From positions 123,072,148 to 123,136,147 of the forward strand of contig CM071598.1 of assembly GCA_036435485.1 (NCBI GenBank): 64,000 nt of DNA, given 5' to 3'. The notes beneath the pieces are model-generated. The model was not told where the DNA came from and did no database searches. It worked only from the letters and a program-made list of their open reading frames with translations. Each line of letters begins with the position of its first letter. Position 1 is the first letter of the stretch. Below, in pieces: positions 35,951 through 48,155 of the stretch. Source of the stretch: Saposhnikovia divaricata (lineage: Eukaryota; Streptophyta; Magnoliopsida; Apiales; Apiaceae). Both the position numbers and the translations under genes were made by a program.

Positions 35951-37721
35951 CTTCTCAGTACCGTCTCCGGTCACCTTTCTTTTATTTTTATCTTTTCAAA
36001 TTATCTTATCAATTCTTCTGAAAACATTATCATCTGGAGTCTATCTTTCCTACTTAAGTGCATCAACCACTACACTGGCTTTCCCTGGGTGAGACAAAAT
36101 TTCGCAATCATAATCTTTATCAGCTCTAACCACCTACTCTGATGCAAGTTAGGATCTTCCTGAGTAAAATATACTGGAGGCTCTTATGGTTAGTGTAAAT
36201 CTCGTACTTTTCTCCATATAATTAGTGCCTCCAAATCTTTTAAAGTGAAAACTATCGTTGCAAGTTCTAGATCATGGGTAGGGTATCGAATCTCGTAATC
36301 TATCCATCGTCTTCACACATACGCGATTACTCTTCCGTGTTGCATAAACAAACATCCTAATTCTTTATGCGAAGTGTCACTGAAATCACAAAGTCTCCTT
36401 TTTCCATTAGGCAACGCCAACGCTGGGTCGTCGCTAATTTCATCTTTAGTTCCAGGAAGATTTTCTTACATTTTTCTGTCCATTCAAACTTCTTAGTCTT
36501 ACACATAAGTTGGGTTACGGGACTGCAATATTTGTAAAGTCCTGAATAAATCTTTGGTAATACCTTGCGAATCTTATGAAATTTCTCACCTTTGTTGGTG
36601 TGGTTGGCCTTTCTCAATTGAAACTACCTCTAACTCTGCAGGGTCAACCAACACTACTCACTATTGATTGCATGTCCTAATAACTGAACTTCATTTTGCC
36701 AGCATTTATACTTCGAGCACTTGGCAGACACTTGCTTCTTTAGGTTTCATCTTTAAAACATTCTCCATTACCTCTTAACCACTGATCGAATTACTTGATC
36801 CATTTATGATTCAGCGTCGGAATAAACTTAATGTAGCTACTATAATCCATTCAAGGAAAAGAAATAATTTAATATTCCTCTGAATCACATGCATCTAATG
36901 GTTCTGGTTCATCATTTCACTGAGTTGAAATAAACCTATACTTAATCCCTGACAGTAGTCTTATTATGGTTTTATCATCGACTCACTGGTCTTTTCTTCT
37001 TGTAGGTTCTGAGATCATCATCTCGCTTACTACTTCCTTATATAGCTTTATCCAATCATGCCATCACTTCCCAATGTCTTTACTTTCTAAGCTGATATAT
37101 TCATAAAATGAACATTTCTCTGAATAAAACCACCTCATCAATCTCAATTTGACTTCATAAATTATAACCTATGAAACCTGCCTTCTCATGGTGAATTACC
37201 TTCGATAATATTCACACTAATCCATTTATCAAACGATATGGGCACTTGCTACCCCTATCTCAACTGCTCCTAGAGACTCTGCTTCCCAATACTACATCGA
37301 TGCCTTTGATAATCATGCACCATTCTAACTCTTTTCTCATTAATCTAACAGTATCTAAGGATTCTTACCTATCCCCATATAAGATCTCAAGCAATTCTTC
37401 CAATCCGTCTTACTTGCTGGTACTACATCCGGTAGTCCGGCTATGAATCCAATATGCATCTTTAGTTCCCTTAATAATATCTCAGTTCTTTACGCTCACG
37501 TCTCTGATCACTATACCTTAACTCTTACAGTCGCTCTGGCTGCAGCCCTTATTTCCTCAAGGGTAAACTACTTATCCTTAACAGGATTCTCCTCCTCTGC
37601 TGGAACCTCCTCCGGTCCTCAGTAGGGTACTCTATCAGATCCACGATTCGATCGTCAGCATATAGTAAAGTATTACCATGCTGCTATTCATAAATAATAA
37701 GGTCTGTCGCCTTACTAGTCG
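35951..37721 (-). pseudogene. Decayed pol and leader of element X (Tekay-like), fused to element Y
   Basis: RNase H relics lie at 36617-36130: KFEWTEKCKKIF and KGDFVISVT, then EKYEIYTNHKSL and further on HPGKASVVVDAL near 36060. After that point the intact order (integrase) is missing and a Gag relic of another copy begins near 35890. At the high-coordinate end (about 37420-37620) an acidic segment (EEVPAEEENPVKDK) resembles the leader frame of Tekay elements. The piece is interrupted at 37722-37726 by the copia insertion and continues at 50021 with the leader and PBS. Confidence 0.55.
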
Positions 37722-37726
37722 ATACG

Positions 37727-39650
37727 TGTTAGGTCCGATGAGATTGTAGAAGGGGGGTTGAATACAATCTATACCATTTTATTGAAATTTGTCCTTTGAA
37801 TAAAATTTAATTTAGACAAATTTGTGCGGAATAAATTGAAACAAATTTCAAGTTGAATATAACAATATATTAACTTGATGGGTGTTACAATTTTCAGTAC
37901 AGATAATTATCGAGTTGATAAAAACGAATTAGAAAATTCGACATGAGCTTTTCTAGATTTGTTAATAAAAATCGAGATAAGAACTAGGAGTAAAAACTCG
38001 ATAGTAGTACAAGAGACACAAATAATAAGGTTCTACCGGATAAAATATTACAAAGATAGTAAGCTTGATTTACTATGAATTTTTCTATCTATGTGTTCTT
38101 GAGAGCTTTGAGAGAGATAAAGTTGCTGGGTCATGTTTTTGAAGATGATATGTTGAAGTGTATATCTTTGTTCTTTCCGTCTTTTGCCTCTTTTATCACA
38201 AAAACATGTCAACTGTCATAGTGTCCATTTTTAACACTACTATGACACTCGCTATGATAGTTTCTTGAACATATATGACTCTTGCAAGGTTGCTATGACA
38301 CTCGAATAATACCAATATGACATTCGGTATTACTCTCGTTATTACACTTTCAGAAGCAGCTATGACACTTTAATTTTTGATGAACAAACTGATTCATTTG
38401 TACTGCCAAGTTGAACCAGTCGCGGGAAGGTAGTTGCAGCACAAGCGCGGTTGTTTGCTGTTTTGAATCTGGCGCGTGCATAACACGCGCTGGGTAGGCG
38501 AGTGAATGACCAGCCGACAACAACATGTGTGTTGTGCATTCCTTTTGTTTAGCCTTTTCAGTTTTGTTCAATTGCAATTCATTTGTTTATTCTGCCGTGC
38601 ACGTTCTTTTTCAATACTTTGTTTGTTAAATAAACAAACAGCCTGCCATTTCTAATTCAAAATGAAGGGGCCTATTTCGTCTTATTATAGACAGCTTCGT
38701 AGAAATGCTTTTTAACCCGCATAGCTTATAATCTTTAATTAATAAATAATTAATTTAATTTAGAAATTATAAAAATAAATATCTAATATTATTAGATATT
38801 TATAAATATAATTTTCTAATTAAATAAAATATTTATTAATATAAATAAATGCTTACAGTCTAAGCTGCGGTCTCCTGAGGGATTGGAACCAGACTCCTTT
38901 TGCTTAATAAAAAATTTATCAATTCCAACCGGGGCTCAAGCTTTAAGAATATATCACTTTCCATTCTATTGTGATAATTCTATTTTCTCATAACCCGTCC
39001 AGGTGTAATTTACGGTCTCTTGAGGATCTGAAACCAGACTCCTTTTGCTTAACAAAAAATACAACAATTCTAACCGGGGTTTCAGCATTAAGAATATATC
39101 ACTTAGAATTTCTTTATGATAATTCATTTTCCTCGTAGCCAGTCCACTTGATAGTAAAATCCTCGTGGTTAATTAATTTAGCACTTCTGTTACTTGCACA
39201 ATGATTTTCTCTATACCAGTCTTGATAACTTGAACCACTGAAGTTAATGATGAACAACCACTGTTAAATGTTGACACTCGATGCACGGTCTGGTTCATGA
39301 GTGACTAACCGCAATGACTGTTCTTCATATACTGACTTTAAAATCTGGTTCTTTTTCTTTTCTCATCTCTCTTCAATTCTTCTGTACTGTCTCTATCACT
39401 GTTGAAATATCTCTATCACTTTAAATGAATCCACTACTTAACGAATACTTCACTGAGACTTGATCAGATGACTGAACTTCTTTCAATGTAGTAATTCTTC
39501 AAGTATGTAGATTGACCTTGATCTTTTTCTTCTGACAGATAATACAATCTGAGATTCCTTGTGACAGTCTATATACTATTCACTACTACAATCTTGTTTA
39601 AGTTGAGTTGTATCCTCGAAATACAAATAGGCTACATCATATGCCTTTCA
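37727..39650 (-). repeat. 3' LTR of the copia element
   Basis: It begins TGTTAGGTCCGATGAG and ends ATATGCCTTTCA (plus-strand view). It contains a two-copy ~132 bp internal repeat at about 38868-39120: GGTCTCYTGAGG, then CCAGACTCCTTTTGCTTAA, then ACCGGGG. An adjacent purine tract on the minus strand marks the inner edge. Confidence 0.93.
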
Positions 39651-39664
39651 ATCTCCCCCTATTT
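39651..39664 (-). other. Polypurine tract of the copia element
   Basis: On the minus strand AAATAGGGGGAGAT directly abuts the LTR (TGAAAGGCAT). Confidence 0.85.
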
Positions 39665-40539
39665 GTTTGTTAGACAATAACAAGCAAATACCTAGAGGAT
39701 AACTCAACTAATTCACTTAAACAAGAAAAAGATAAACATTTTAGAACTTAGTAAATAATACAAATTTTTTTTTCTTCTGGTTTAAATATAACATTTCCAG
39801 AATCCTCAGTTGATGAAATGATAGATGATTGTTCCTCTAGCACTGAACTGATCTTCAATAAATAACTCATCTTCATTTCTGATTCTTCATATCTCTGCCT
39901 GATAATCCTTCACATCTTACATTGGTGATTATCAGCAGTTCTTGATTTACAATCACTTCCCTTTTCTGACACAGCTTTTCTCACTAAAGAAAAACAACTG
40001 CTCCTACTATGTAGACAATGGTGAATCAATACCATTTCTATAACTTCTGGGAAATCTACTACTCTTCCACTTAGCCTCTATACATAGTACATTGAAAGAC
40101 TAATAGAATAGTAATGTGATGTACTTCTCCTACTTCTCCATCTAAATCTCCCCTTTAGTAACTTGACTTGCTTCTCCTTTTAAGCACAGTCTTTAAATGT
40201 TCCCCCTTTCTAACTCATTTCCTTTTTCTAACTCATTTCCTTTTCCTTGTACCCCTTTACTTCTCCCCCTTAGTTGGGGAATCCTCCAATCAACTAGTTG
40301 ACAAAGTAGTTATACCAATTATAGAGTTCTTTGTTAGAAAGAAAGTTTTACTTTCTTCCTCACTGTGAGTGTGTGATAGTGTTTAGTGTACCTTACAAGT
40401 GTTTCACTCTTCTCTCCACTCATTTGTGTTGAGTGTCTCACTTCTCTCTGTGTTTACACTCTTGCTCACTAGTGTATCACTCGTATCACTCATAGCTCCA
40501 ACATCCATTAGTGTACCTGCAAGGAAAAATCACCCTAGC
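39665..40539 (-). other. Copia 3' untranslated stretch
   Basis: No coding signal recognised. Pyrimidine-rich plus strand with TCACTCTTC/CACTAGTGT-type repetition near 40380-40510. Confidence 0.5.
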
Positions 40540-41335
40540 CCCTTCAAGAGAGGTCAGTGGTGGTGCAATGGGAGTTCGCAAATCCCAAATTCTCGTTGAA
40601 CTCGTCAGACGAATCTGAGTCATAATCTACAAGTTGCTAGTTTTCCCTTTTTAGAGTTTTCAGATTTGAATTCTGAGAAGATAAACAATGATCTATAAAT
40701 TTAGCATTGAGATCAAGGTTCCCTTTAAATGTCTGTGAAGACATCACCTTGTTAAACTCATCAGGTAAATCTGAATCATAGTCTACAAGTTGCCGATCCG
40801 CACCTATGTCAAACCCGTTACCCTAGGATCCAGAGATGTTCCCTCTGGAGAGTTAGATAATGATCTTGTTGAATTTTGCATTTGAGATCAATACTTTCTC
40901 TCGAGGTCTGTGAAGACTCTTAATTCATTAACGAACCTTTAACTTATAATCCTAACCGTAAAATGGTTGGATTACAGGTTTCCGTCAATTCATCCTTAGT
41001 GTGTGCAATCTCACTTTGTGCATATGAAAAACTTTGGTTAGTGTATAAGGTATTGCTCTCCAACTGAATATCCCACACATCTTTATTTGCTGCATCAAGT
41101 ACAGTTACTCCCTGGTGACCTTTAGTCTGATAGGATACTTCCATTTAGGGGGCAAGTTAGAATGTGTTTGAGTTTGACTGAAGTCTGGGATAAAAGTTGT
41201 TGGGTATACAACCTTATGACTAATCATGTGAGAAAGCAAAACTCCAATTAGATGAATCTGCATCACAAAATATAAGCAATAGAGATAGAATGCATTTTTA
41301 TCAATGAAAAGTTTTCTGAGAAAATATTGCATTTT
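40540..41335 (-). pseudogene. Relic of a third frame between pol and 3' LTR of the copia element
   Basis: Minus-strand translation shows a repeated acidic phrase: QLVDYDSDLPDEFN near 40790-40750 and QLVDYDSDSSDEFN near 40640-40595. Linking text of the type SSQTFKGNLDLNAKF is also repeated in altered form near 40920-40860. The repeat unit is about 155 bp. Upstream, short open pieces at 41332-41105 and 41144-40944 continue the region. Stops and shifts break it. SIRE-type elements can carry an extra, env-like frame at this position, but I see no signal peptide or membrane segment here, so the identity is open. Confidence 0.4.
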
Positions 41336-42442
41336 ATCTTAAGAGAAAAGATATACAGTTGTGATTTCAAAAGATTTACAAAGTAAGCAATCACAGCTGT
41401 AGAAAGAGATTTTGAATTAGAGGAAAGATATAGATCTTGAGCTGGTTTCACTAAACAAAAACAAAGGTAAAAATCCAATTAATAAATATTAATCGAATTA
41501 ATGTAAGTTAATGTTCAAACCAATACAAACAAAACTATTTTATCATGTTTTAGATCCTATATGTTAGATACCAACTATTACCACTTGTCAACAATTGTTA
41601 GGTCTTGTCTTCCAATTGTTAGGTCCTAAAGATCAATTGGATTGACATATACCATTTGTGATACCAACATTGGTCCTATATATGAAAGTCTGTTTATCAA
41701 CATCAACATAACAAAGATTAAAACTTAAAACTGCAGGTTATGTGTGTGCTAATCAGAAGAACAGTAAAAGAACCAAGTACAGGGACCTGTTTCTAAGTTT
41801 TGAAAGTATAGTGACAAAACAAAAAAAATGAACTAATAAAACATAAATGGCTATGTCTTACCGGATGTCTTACAAGTTTAAAACTGATAAGACATACCGT
41901 AAAAACTATAAAACTAAACTAAACAAAAAATTGAAAATAAAATAAAATACTAATAAGACAAACGAACTTATAAGACATAAGGAATTATGTCTTACCGAAT
42001 GTCTTATTAGACAAAAACAGAAAAATAAAATACAAATCTAATTTACAAATCACATAAATAACTACAAAAATAAAAAAAATAAACATAAGTTGTCCTTTAA
42101 ACGAAAGTAATACAATAATAACAAAAGGACAAACACTACAAAATATTATTCAGATATATTTAAATAAAATACAAGAATACTTAAAATAATATTTACAGCA
42201 AAAATAAATTACTTAAAAATTCTAACTGCTAAAATATAAAAAGAAATATATACAGAGAAAATTAATTATTCTAAGTGCATGAAATATGTAGTAAAATATT
42301 AAGAAGATTAAGGTAATGTTCGAAAACAAACAAGCAAGAGTAACAATTGATAATATAATTATACAAGTGATTTTAATCAACAAATATTCACAAAATCATC
42401 ACTTGTAAATTATTAAAGATCAAACCTCAGATATTAAATAGC
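41336..42442 (-). other. AT-rich copia stretch downstream of pol
   Basis: A-rich on the plus strand with no credible frame. Near 41590-41640 the phrase CAATTGTTAGGTC occurs twice; it also matches the PBS-proximal LTR junction of this element (AATTGTTAGGTCC at 48153). Confidence 0.5.
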
Positions 42443-43378
42443 TCAATTACTAGGACTGTTTAACATACCCAATTCATCAACAATTCTGGTGAATGTGGAT
42501 TCGTAAAGAGACTTAGTAAAAATATCTGCTGTTTGTTCTTCTGTGGATACAAAAAGTAATTCCACAATACCATTCATGGCATGCTCTCTAATAAAATGAT
42601 ACCTGATGTCGATATGCTTGGTCCTCGTATGCTGCATAGGATTATTGGAAATTGCTATGGCACTTGTATTATCACATAAGATAGGAATATTATTCAATAC
42701 AAAGCCATAGTCTCTCAACTGATTCCTAATCCATAAGATTTGAGCACAACAGCTTCCAGCAGCTATGTATTCAGCTTCGGCTGTTGAGTTGGAAGCCGTT
42801 TGTTGTTTCTTACTGTACCAGGAAACCAGTCTTCCACCTAGGAATTGATAACTCCCAGAGGTACTTTTCCTATCTACAACATTTCCTGCATAATCTGAAT
42901 ATGTATATCCAACAAGGTTAAAACCAGAATCTTTAGGGTACCAGATGCCTAAGTTAGGCGTACCCTTAAGATATCTCAAGATTCTTTTAACAGCAATGAG
43001 ATGCACATCTCTAGGATCCGCTTGGAACCTTGCACACAAGCATGTAGCATACATAATATCTGGTCTACTTGAAGTAAGGTAAAGTAATGAGCTTATCATA
43101 CCTCTGTAGCTTGTGACATCTACCTTGGCAGAATTTTCACAAGCTCCAAATTTGACAGCTGTAGATGATGGTGTTTTTATTGAAGATGAGTCCTCCATTT
43201 GATATTTCTTGAGGAGCTCTTTGATATACTTGGATTGACAAATTTGACTTATTTGTAATCCAAGAAAGAATTTATGTTCTCCCGTCATACTCATCTCAAA
43301 CTTACCCTGCATTAGCTTAGAAAATTTCTTGCAAAGAAGATCATTAGTGGACCCAAATATTATATCATCCACATAGAC
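42443..43378 (-). pseudogene. Copia RT C-terminal part and RNase H
   Basis: The frame holds the RT active-site YVDD (43364-43375) followed by DIIFGST, then the connection region (LTSSRPDIMYATCLCARFQ) and RNase H (YTYSDYAG, DRKSTSG, TAEAEYIA, DNTSAI, RTKHIDIRYHF). It ends at the natural pol stop, 42443-42445. A TAA at 43379-43381 sits just before the YVDD motif and separates it from the rest of RT, so this is a piece of a dead polyprotein although the piece itself is uninterrupted. Confidence 0.9.
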
Positions 43379-44065
43379 TTAGACTAGTATAGTATCATTC
43401 TTATGTTTCTTTGTAAAGAGAGTTTTGTCTATGACACCTCTAGCGAAACCATTTTCAAGTAAAAATTTAGAGAGAGTGTCATACCAATTTCTTGGTGCTT
43501 GCTTAAGGCCATAGATTGCTTTGAAGAGAAAGTAGACATAATCCATAAATTCTGGATCTTCAAAGCCAGGGGGTTGTTCTACATAAACCTCTTCATCTAG
43601 CTTACCATTCAGAAAAGCACTCTTGACATCCATTTGATAAACCTTAAAGTTTGAAAATGCAGCGAATGCCAAGAATATTCTGATGGCCTCAAGTCTTGCC
43701 ACTGGAGCATAGGTCTCATCATAGTCAATGCCTTCAGCTTGAGAATAACCCTTTGCTACCAGTCTTGCTTTGTTTCTAGTTACTGTGCCATCTTCATCTA
43801 ACTTGTTTCTGAATACCTACCTAGTATCAACCACTTTCCTGTCTTTAGGTCTGGGTACCAGATTCCATACTTCTTGTTGTTTAAATTGATTTAGTTCATC
43901 TTGCATAACAATCACCCAATCAGGATCAGAAAGAGCTTCCTCAGTTTTCTTAGGTTCCATTTCAGACAGAAACCCTGATTAATTGCATTGAATTTGAGTA
44001 GCACTTCTAGTTTTTACACCAACATCTGGATCACCAATAATGAGCTCAAAAGGATGAGCTCTATT
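43379..44065 (-). pseudogene. Copia RT N-terminal part
   Basis: It shows WVIVMQDELNQF, then LVAKGYSQAEGIDYDETYAP, VYQMDVKSAFLNG and FKAIYGLKQAPRNWY, the standard copia RT blocks. In-frame stops: TAA 43979-43981, TAG 43817-43819 (where the family has Trp before VFRNK) and TAA 43379-43381. The frame is the same as RNase H and integrase. Confidence 0.88.
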
Positions 44066-45700
44066 CTAAACAGTTTGTCTGGGTAGATTAGATCTTGATG
44101 ATTCACCTTGATCTTCATTGTGATGTTGAGTATGACTAGTTGATCCTTCATTATCTCCCCCTGAGTTGTTGCCAGAATGACTTGATGAATGTTCAAGAAT
44201 GTCAGTGGTGTCTTGAAAATTATCATTGTTTCCACCACCATCACTTTGATCATTACCATCATCATTTTGATTATTATCAGCAACAATATCAGGTTGTTTG
44301 TCATCATCTGAATCTAAGTCTGTTATGTCATGAAACATCAACTTTTCAGATGGATCTTCAGTTTGGATACTGGGGAGTTTAGTGTCATCAAATGTAACAT
44401 TGACACTTTCCAGAATTTTCTGTTGATCAATTACATACACCCTATAAGCTCTTCTTGTATAACCAATAAAAATTGCTTCATGTGCTTTGGCCTCAAATTT
44501 TCCACCTTGATCATCTCCTTCTTTAAGCACAAAACATTTTGCTCCAAATACATGAAAGTATTTGAGTGTTGGTTTCTTTTCAGTTAATGCTTCATAGGGG
44601 GTCTTCATCAAGTCTTTATTGATAAGAGTTCGATTCTAGGTATAGCATGCAGTGTTGACAGCTTCAGCCCAAAAATATAATGGAAGCCTTGATTCACTTA
44701 ACATAGTACGTGCTGCTTCAATCAAGGTTCTATTCTTTCTTTCTACTACCCCATTTTGTTGAGGAGTTCTTGGAGCCGAGTACTGTCTGGTTATACCCCT
44801 TTCAGTGCAGAAGTCATTTATAACCGCATTCTTCAATTCAGTTCCGTTGTCTGACCTTATAGCTCTTACTGGATGCTTCGAATCCAGCTCAACTAACTTG
44901 ATGTGATCAATCACTAGTTGTGGAGTTTCATCTTTGGAATTTAGGAATAGGAACCATGTGTATTTTGAAAAGTCATCAACAATCACTAGAGCATATCTCT
45001 TCCTTGACATGGACATCACATTAACTGGACCAAACAAATCCATATGAAATAATTGTAAAGGTTTAGTTATTGAAGATGTGTCAGTGCTCCTGTGAGTTGC
45101 CCTTTTTAGTTTGCCTTTTTGACATGCATCACATAGTCCTTCCTGAGTGAATTCCATTGAAGGCAAACCTCTCACCAACTGTCTTTTGACCAGAGAATTC
45201 ATTGTCTTGAAATTTAGATGAGAAAGTTTATTGTGCCATAGCCAACTCTCGTCATTAGATGCTTTAGAGTAGAAGCAATTGATTTCTTCAGTGCTTCTAG
45301 AGTTCATATTGGCTACATACAGATTTCCTTTTCTAACTCCTGTCAGTTGTGGCTTTTCATGTCTCTTGTGTGAGATTAGACAATTCTTCCTGTTGAAATG
45401 AACTTCATATCCTTTGTCACAGAATTGACTGATACTGAGCAGATTGTGCTCAAGTCCTTTCACAATAGAGACTTGATCAATGATAACATTTCCAGCTTCT
45501 AATCTGCCATATCCATCAGTTATACCTTTGCTGTTATCTCCAAAGGTAACTACTGGGCCGGCTTTCTCGACCACATTTGTCAGCAGGGCTCTATTTCCAG
45601 TCATATGCCTTGAACATCCGCTGTCCAAAATCCACATAACTCGACCAACCTGTTCCACACCCTGCATTGACAAATAGGTTAAACCTTCTTCGGAACCCAA
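44066..45700 (-). pseudogene. Copia protease and integrase
   Basis: The segment starts with the aspartic protease (WILDSGCSRHMTG). It continues with the integrase HHCC zinc region (HLNFKTMN...CDACQKGKLKR), catalytic-core Asp residues in FHMDLFGPV and IRSDNGTE, and the Glu block in PQQNGVVERKNRT. The C-terminal part has GYTRRAYRVYV and a low-complexity Asp/Asn/Ser/His-rich linker. A TAG at 44636-44638 cuts it in two and a TAG at 44066-44068 ends it. The region is shifted by one frame relative to gag. Confidence 0.9.
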
Positions 45701-47064
45701 ATTTGATTTGTTCCAGAGTACTTGAAAAATTGGCCTTTATCAGGCAAAACAACATTCTTAATCTTAACAACAACATCTTTAATACTCATTGGACATTTAA
45801 CCCTATAAACAGATTTAACAATCGTTTGTTTTATCTTGGGTATCCATGTCTCTTTACCAACAACAACATTCTTAGCAATGACTGGACATTTGACTTTGTA
45901 AACAGCCTTGATCAAACTTTGTTTAGGCTTAGGTACAAATGCCTCTCTCCTAACATTAGGAGGACTAGCAGTCTTTGATCTAACATTTTTATTTCTATTA
46001 ATATGTTGTCGAGGAGTAGTCTTATTAGCACATGCATGATTACCATTAAAGTAAGCAGTCATAACATTAAATGCACACGACATGCAATTCACAACACCAC
46101 ATGCTTTATGACAAGAATCAATAATAGGCATGGTAGACATGTTAGACATGTTATTGTTTTTCTTCACATTTTCACCACCTAATCCAGTCTTAGAAGAACC
46201 GGTTGTTTCAACAACCTTGACTGGCACTTTAGGTACATCTTTCTTAGGGTGAACATTCTTGGGATTAATGTCCTTAACAGATTTTACATTAAGCTGGACA
46301 TTTTCATTAGCAATGTCCTCAGTACGTATCTCCTCCTGAATAAAGATAGAAGTGAAGTTCGAAGGTTCTGCAACTGATTTCTTAAAGAGAGGATCCTGAA
46401 AATTCTTAACCACATGTGGTATTCCCCTTTCTTTAGCACTAACAGGATTAGGGGAATTTATGCATAACTTTCCAACAGCTTCATTGTAATCAAACCCTAT
46501 TCCTACAATTTGATCGACAGCTTGTCTATTGAAAAACTCTTTAGACAATTTAACAGAATTAAAACAAGCCTTAATCTTGGTTTCAAGTTCAGTAATTTTA
46601 GCAAGTTGTTTAGACACTACTTCTAGAATAGATTTCTCTCTTCTATTAAGTCGTGCTATTTCTTTTTTTTGCTCATCTTGATTATTGTGCACTTTTCTTA
46701 ATTCTAACACCTCATTTTCAAGATTAGTGTTCAATAATTTAATTCTATCATTTTCACTTGTTGCATATTCCAAAGTACTACCAAGATGACGTATAACATC
46801 ATTATCAGTAAATCTTACCTGAGAGGTAGAACCATTGGAGCTATCAGTATTTGCCATCAGTGCAAAATTACCAACTTCTTCATCTTCACTGTCTGTGTCA
46901 TCCCAGCTTTTACCAGCAGCCACATAGGCTCTTCCAATCTTCTTCTTTTCCGAAGCATAATCTCTTTTCTGTGCTTGTTTGGGTTTCTGACACTCAATGG
47001 CAAAGTGTCCCAGTTCATTACAGTTAAAGCAACGAATCTTGCTTCTGTCAACAGTTCCAGTTTT
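45679..47064 (-). pseudogene. Copia Gag C-terminal part with CCHC knuckle and long coiled-coil region
   Basis: It starts after a TAG at 47065-47067. The knuckle CFNCNELGHFAIEC lies near 47035-46994. An acidic segment and a long heptad-rich stretch follow (LENEVLELRKVHNNQDEQ, EKSILEVVSKQLAKITEL), then basic spacer repeats (VYKVKCPV... and VYRVKCPM...). This long insertion between Gag and protease is typical of SIRE-type elements. It ends in a shift near 45679-45700, where the protease continues in another frame. Confidence 0.85.
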
Positions 47065-48057
47065 CTATCCTCCCCTATTACTAGAGGATGAAGAACCTCC
47101 TCTCTGGAATCTGTTATTAGACTTAAACTTGAACTTAGGATTTCTCCTGAATCTGAAGTTACTGAACTGCCTCACCATCATTGCCATGGATTCATCTTCC
47201 AACTGATCCAGCTCTTCTAATGAATAGAAATCTCCACCATTCTGATTAGTTGATGTGTGACCATGTTCCACTTCAACTTGTTCCTTGTCATAAATGTAAG
47301 ATCGAACAACCTTAGCTTCTTCTTCCTTTGGAGTCTCAACCACTAAAGCTGTAGACGTATTTGCTACTCTACCTTTACCATATATTTCTTTCCGTTGAGA
47401 TTGCTCCAACTCATAGGTTTTCAGAATGCCGAAGAGTCTATCAAGAGGAATTAAATTCATGTCTCTGGATTCTCTAATGGTAGTGATCCTGTGTTCTAGG
47501 TGAATAGGCATGGTCAGTAAAAACTTCCTATTAATCTCCTTCTTTGTATAGTGCTTGCCATGGATTTGCAAGTTATTGATCAATTTATTATACCTTTCAA
47601 ACACTTCTTGAATACCTTCATTAGGGCCACTTTTGAAGTGTTCATATTCAGAGGTTAAGATTTCAAGTCTGTTCTCCCTGACTTCATCCGTTCCTTCATT
47701 TATGGTTTCAATAGTTTCCCACATCTATTTAGGAGTTTTAAAATTCATCACATGGCTATACATCAAAGCATCCAGGGAATCTATTAGGATGAGTCTTATG
47801 TTTTTATCCAATCCAGCATCCTCCTTATCATCAGAAGAATAGAGCGTAGAGTCCTTTTCATAGGTTCTAGCAAGTGTTACAACAACCCCATCGGTAACTA
47901 CTTGTTGTTCAAAGACCATAGGAATTTTAGGTCCATTTTTCAGAACACCCATATATTTGGGATTTGTAACATCTAGAAACAACTCCATCTTATTCTTCCA
48001 TATATCATAATTATCTTTATCAAAGATAGGTATCTTCACAATTCCTTTAGAAGTCAT
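47065..48057 (-). pseudogene. Copia Gag N-terminal and central part
   Basis: The ATG at 48055-48057 begins MTSKGIVKIPIFDKDNYDIWK, the usual start of copia Gag (NYxxWK). The UBN2-type capsid part follows, with SEYEHFKSGPNEGIQEVFERYNKL and FLLTMPIHLEHRI. A TAG at 47725-47727 splits it before MWETIE, and a second TAG at 47065-47067 separates it from the zinc knuckle. Both halves are in one frame. The start codon is 82 bases from the PBS. Confidence 0.88.
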
Positions 48058-48139
48058 GATGAATTTTTAAGTGAGTTAAAAATTCGAGCTTGATTTTTAA
48101 TTGAGTAAAATAAGGATCTTGATTTGTATATCAATCAAA

Positions 48140-48153
48140 CGACTCTGATACCA
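48140..48153 (-). other. Primer binding site of the copia element
   Basis: The minus strand reads TGGTATCAGAGTCG, two bases from the LTR end. It matches the 3' end of initiator tRNA-Met. Confidence 0.9.
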
Positions 48154-48155
48154 AT

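Noticed and set aside
38350..38577. 75-codon minus frame repeated at 48780-49007
   Set aside because: Located at the same place in both copia LTRs; duplication by reverse transcription explains it.
41590..41640. A hidden third copia LTR suggested by CAATTGTTAGGTC
   Set aside because: Only the short PBS-junction-like phrase recurs; the following LTR sequence does not.
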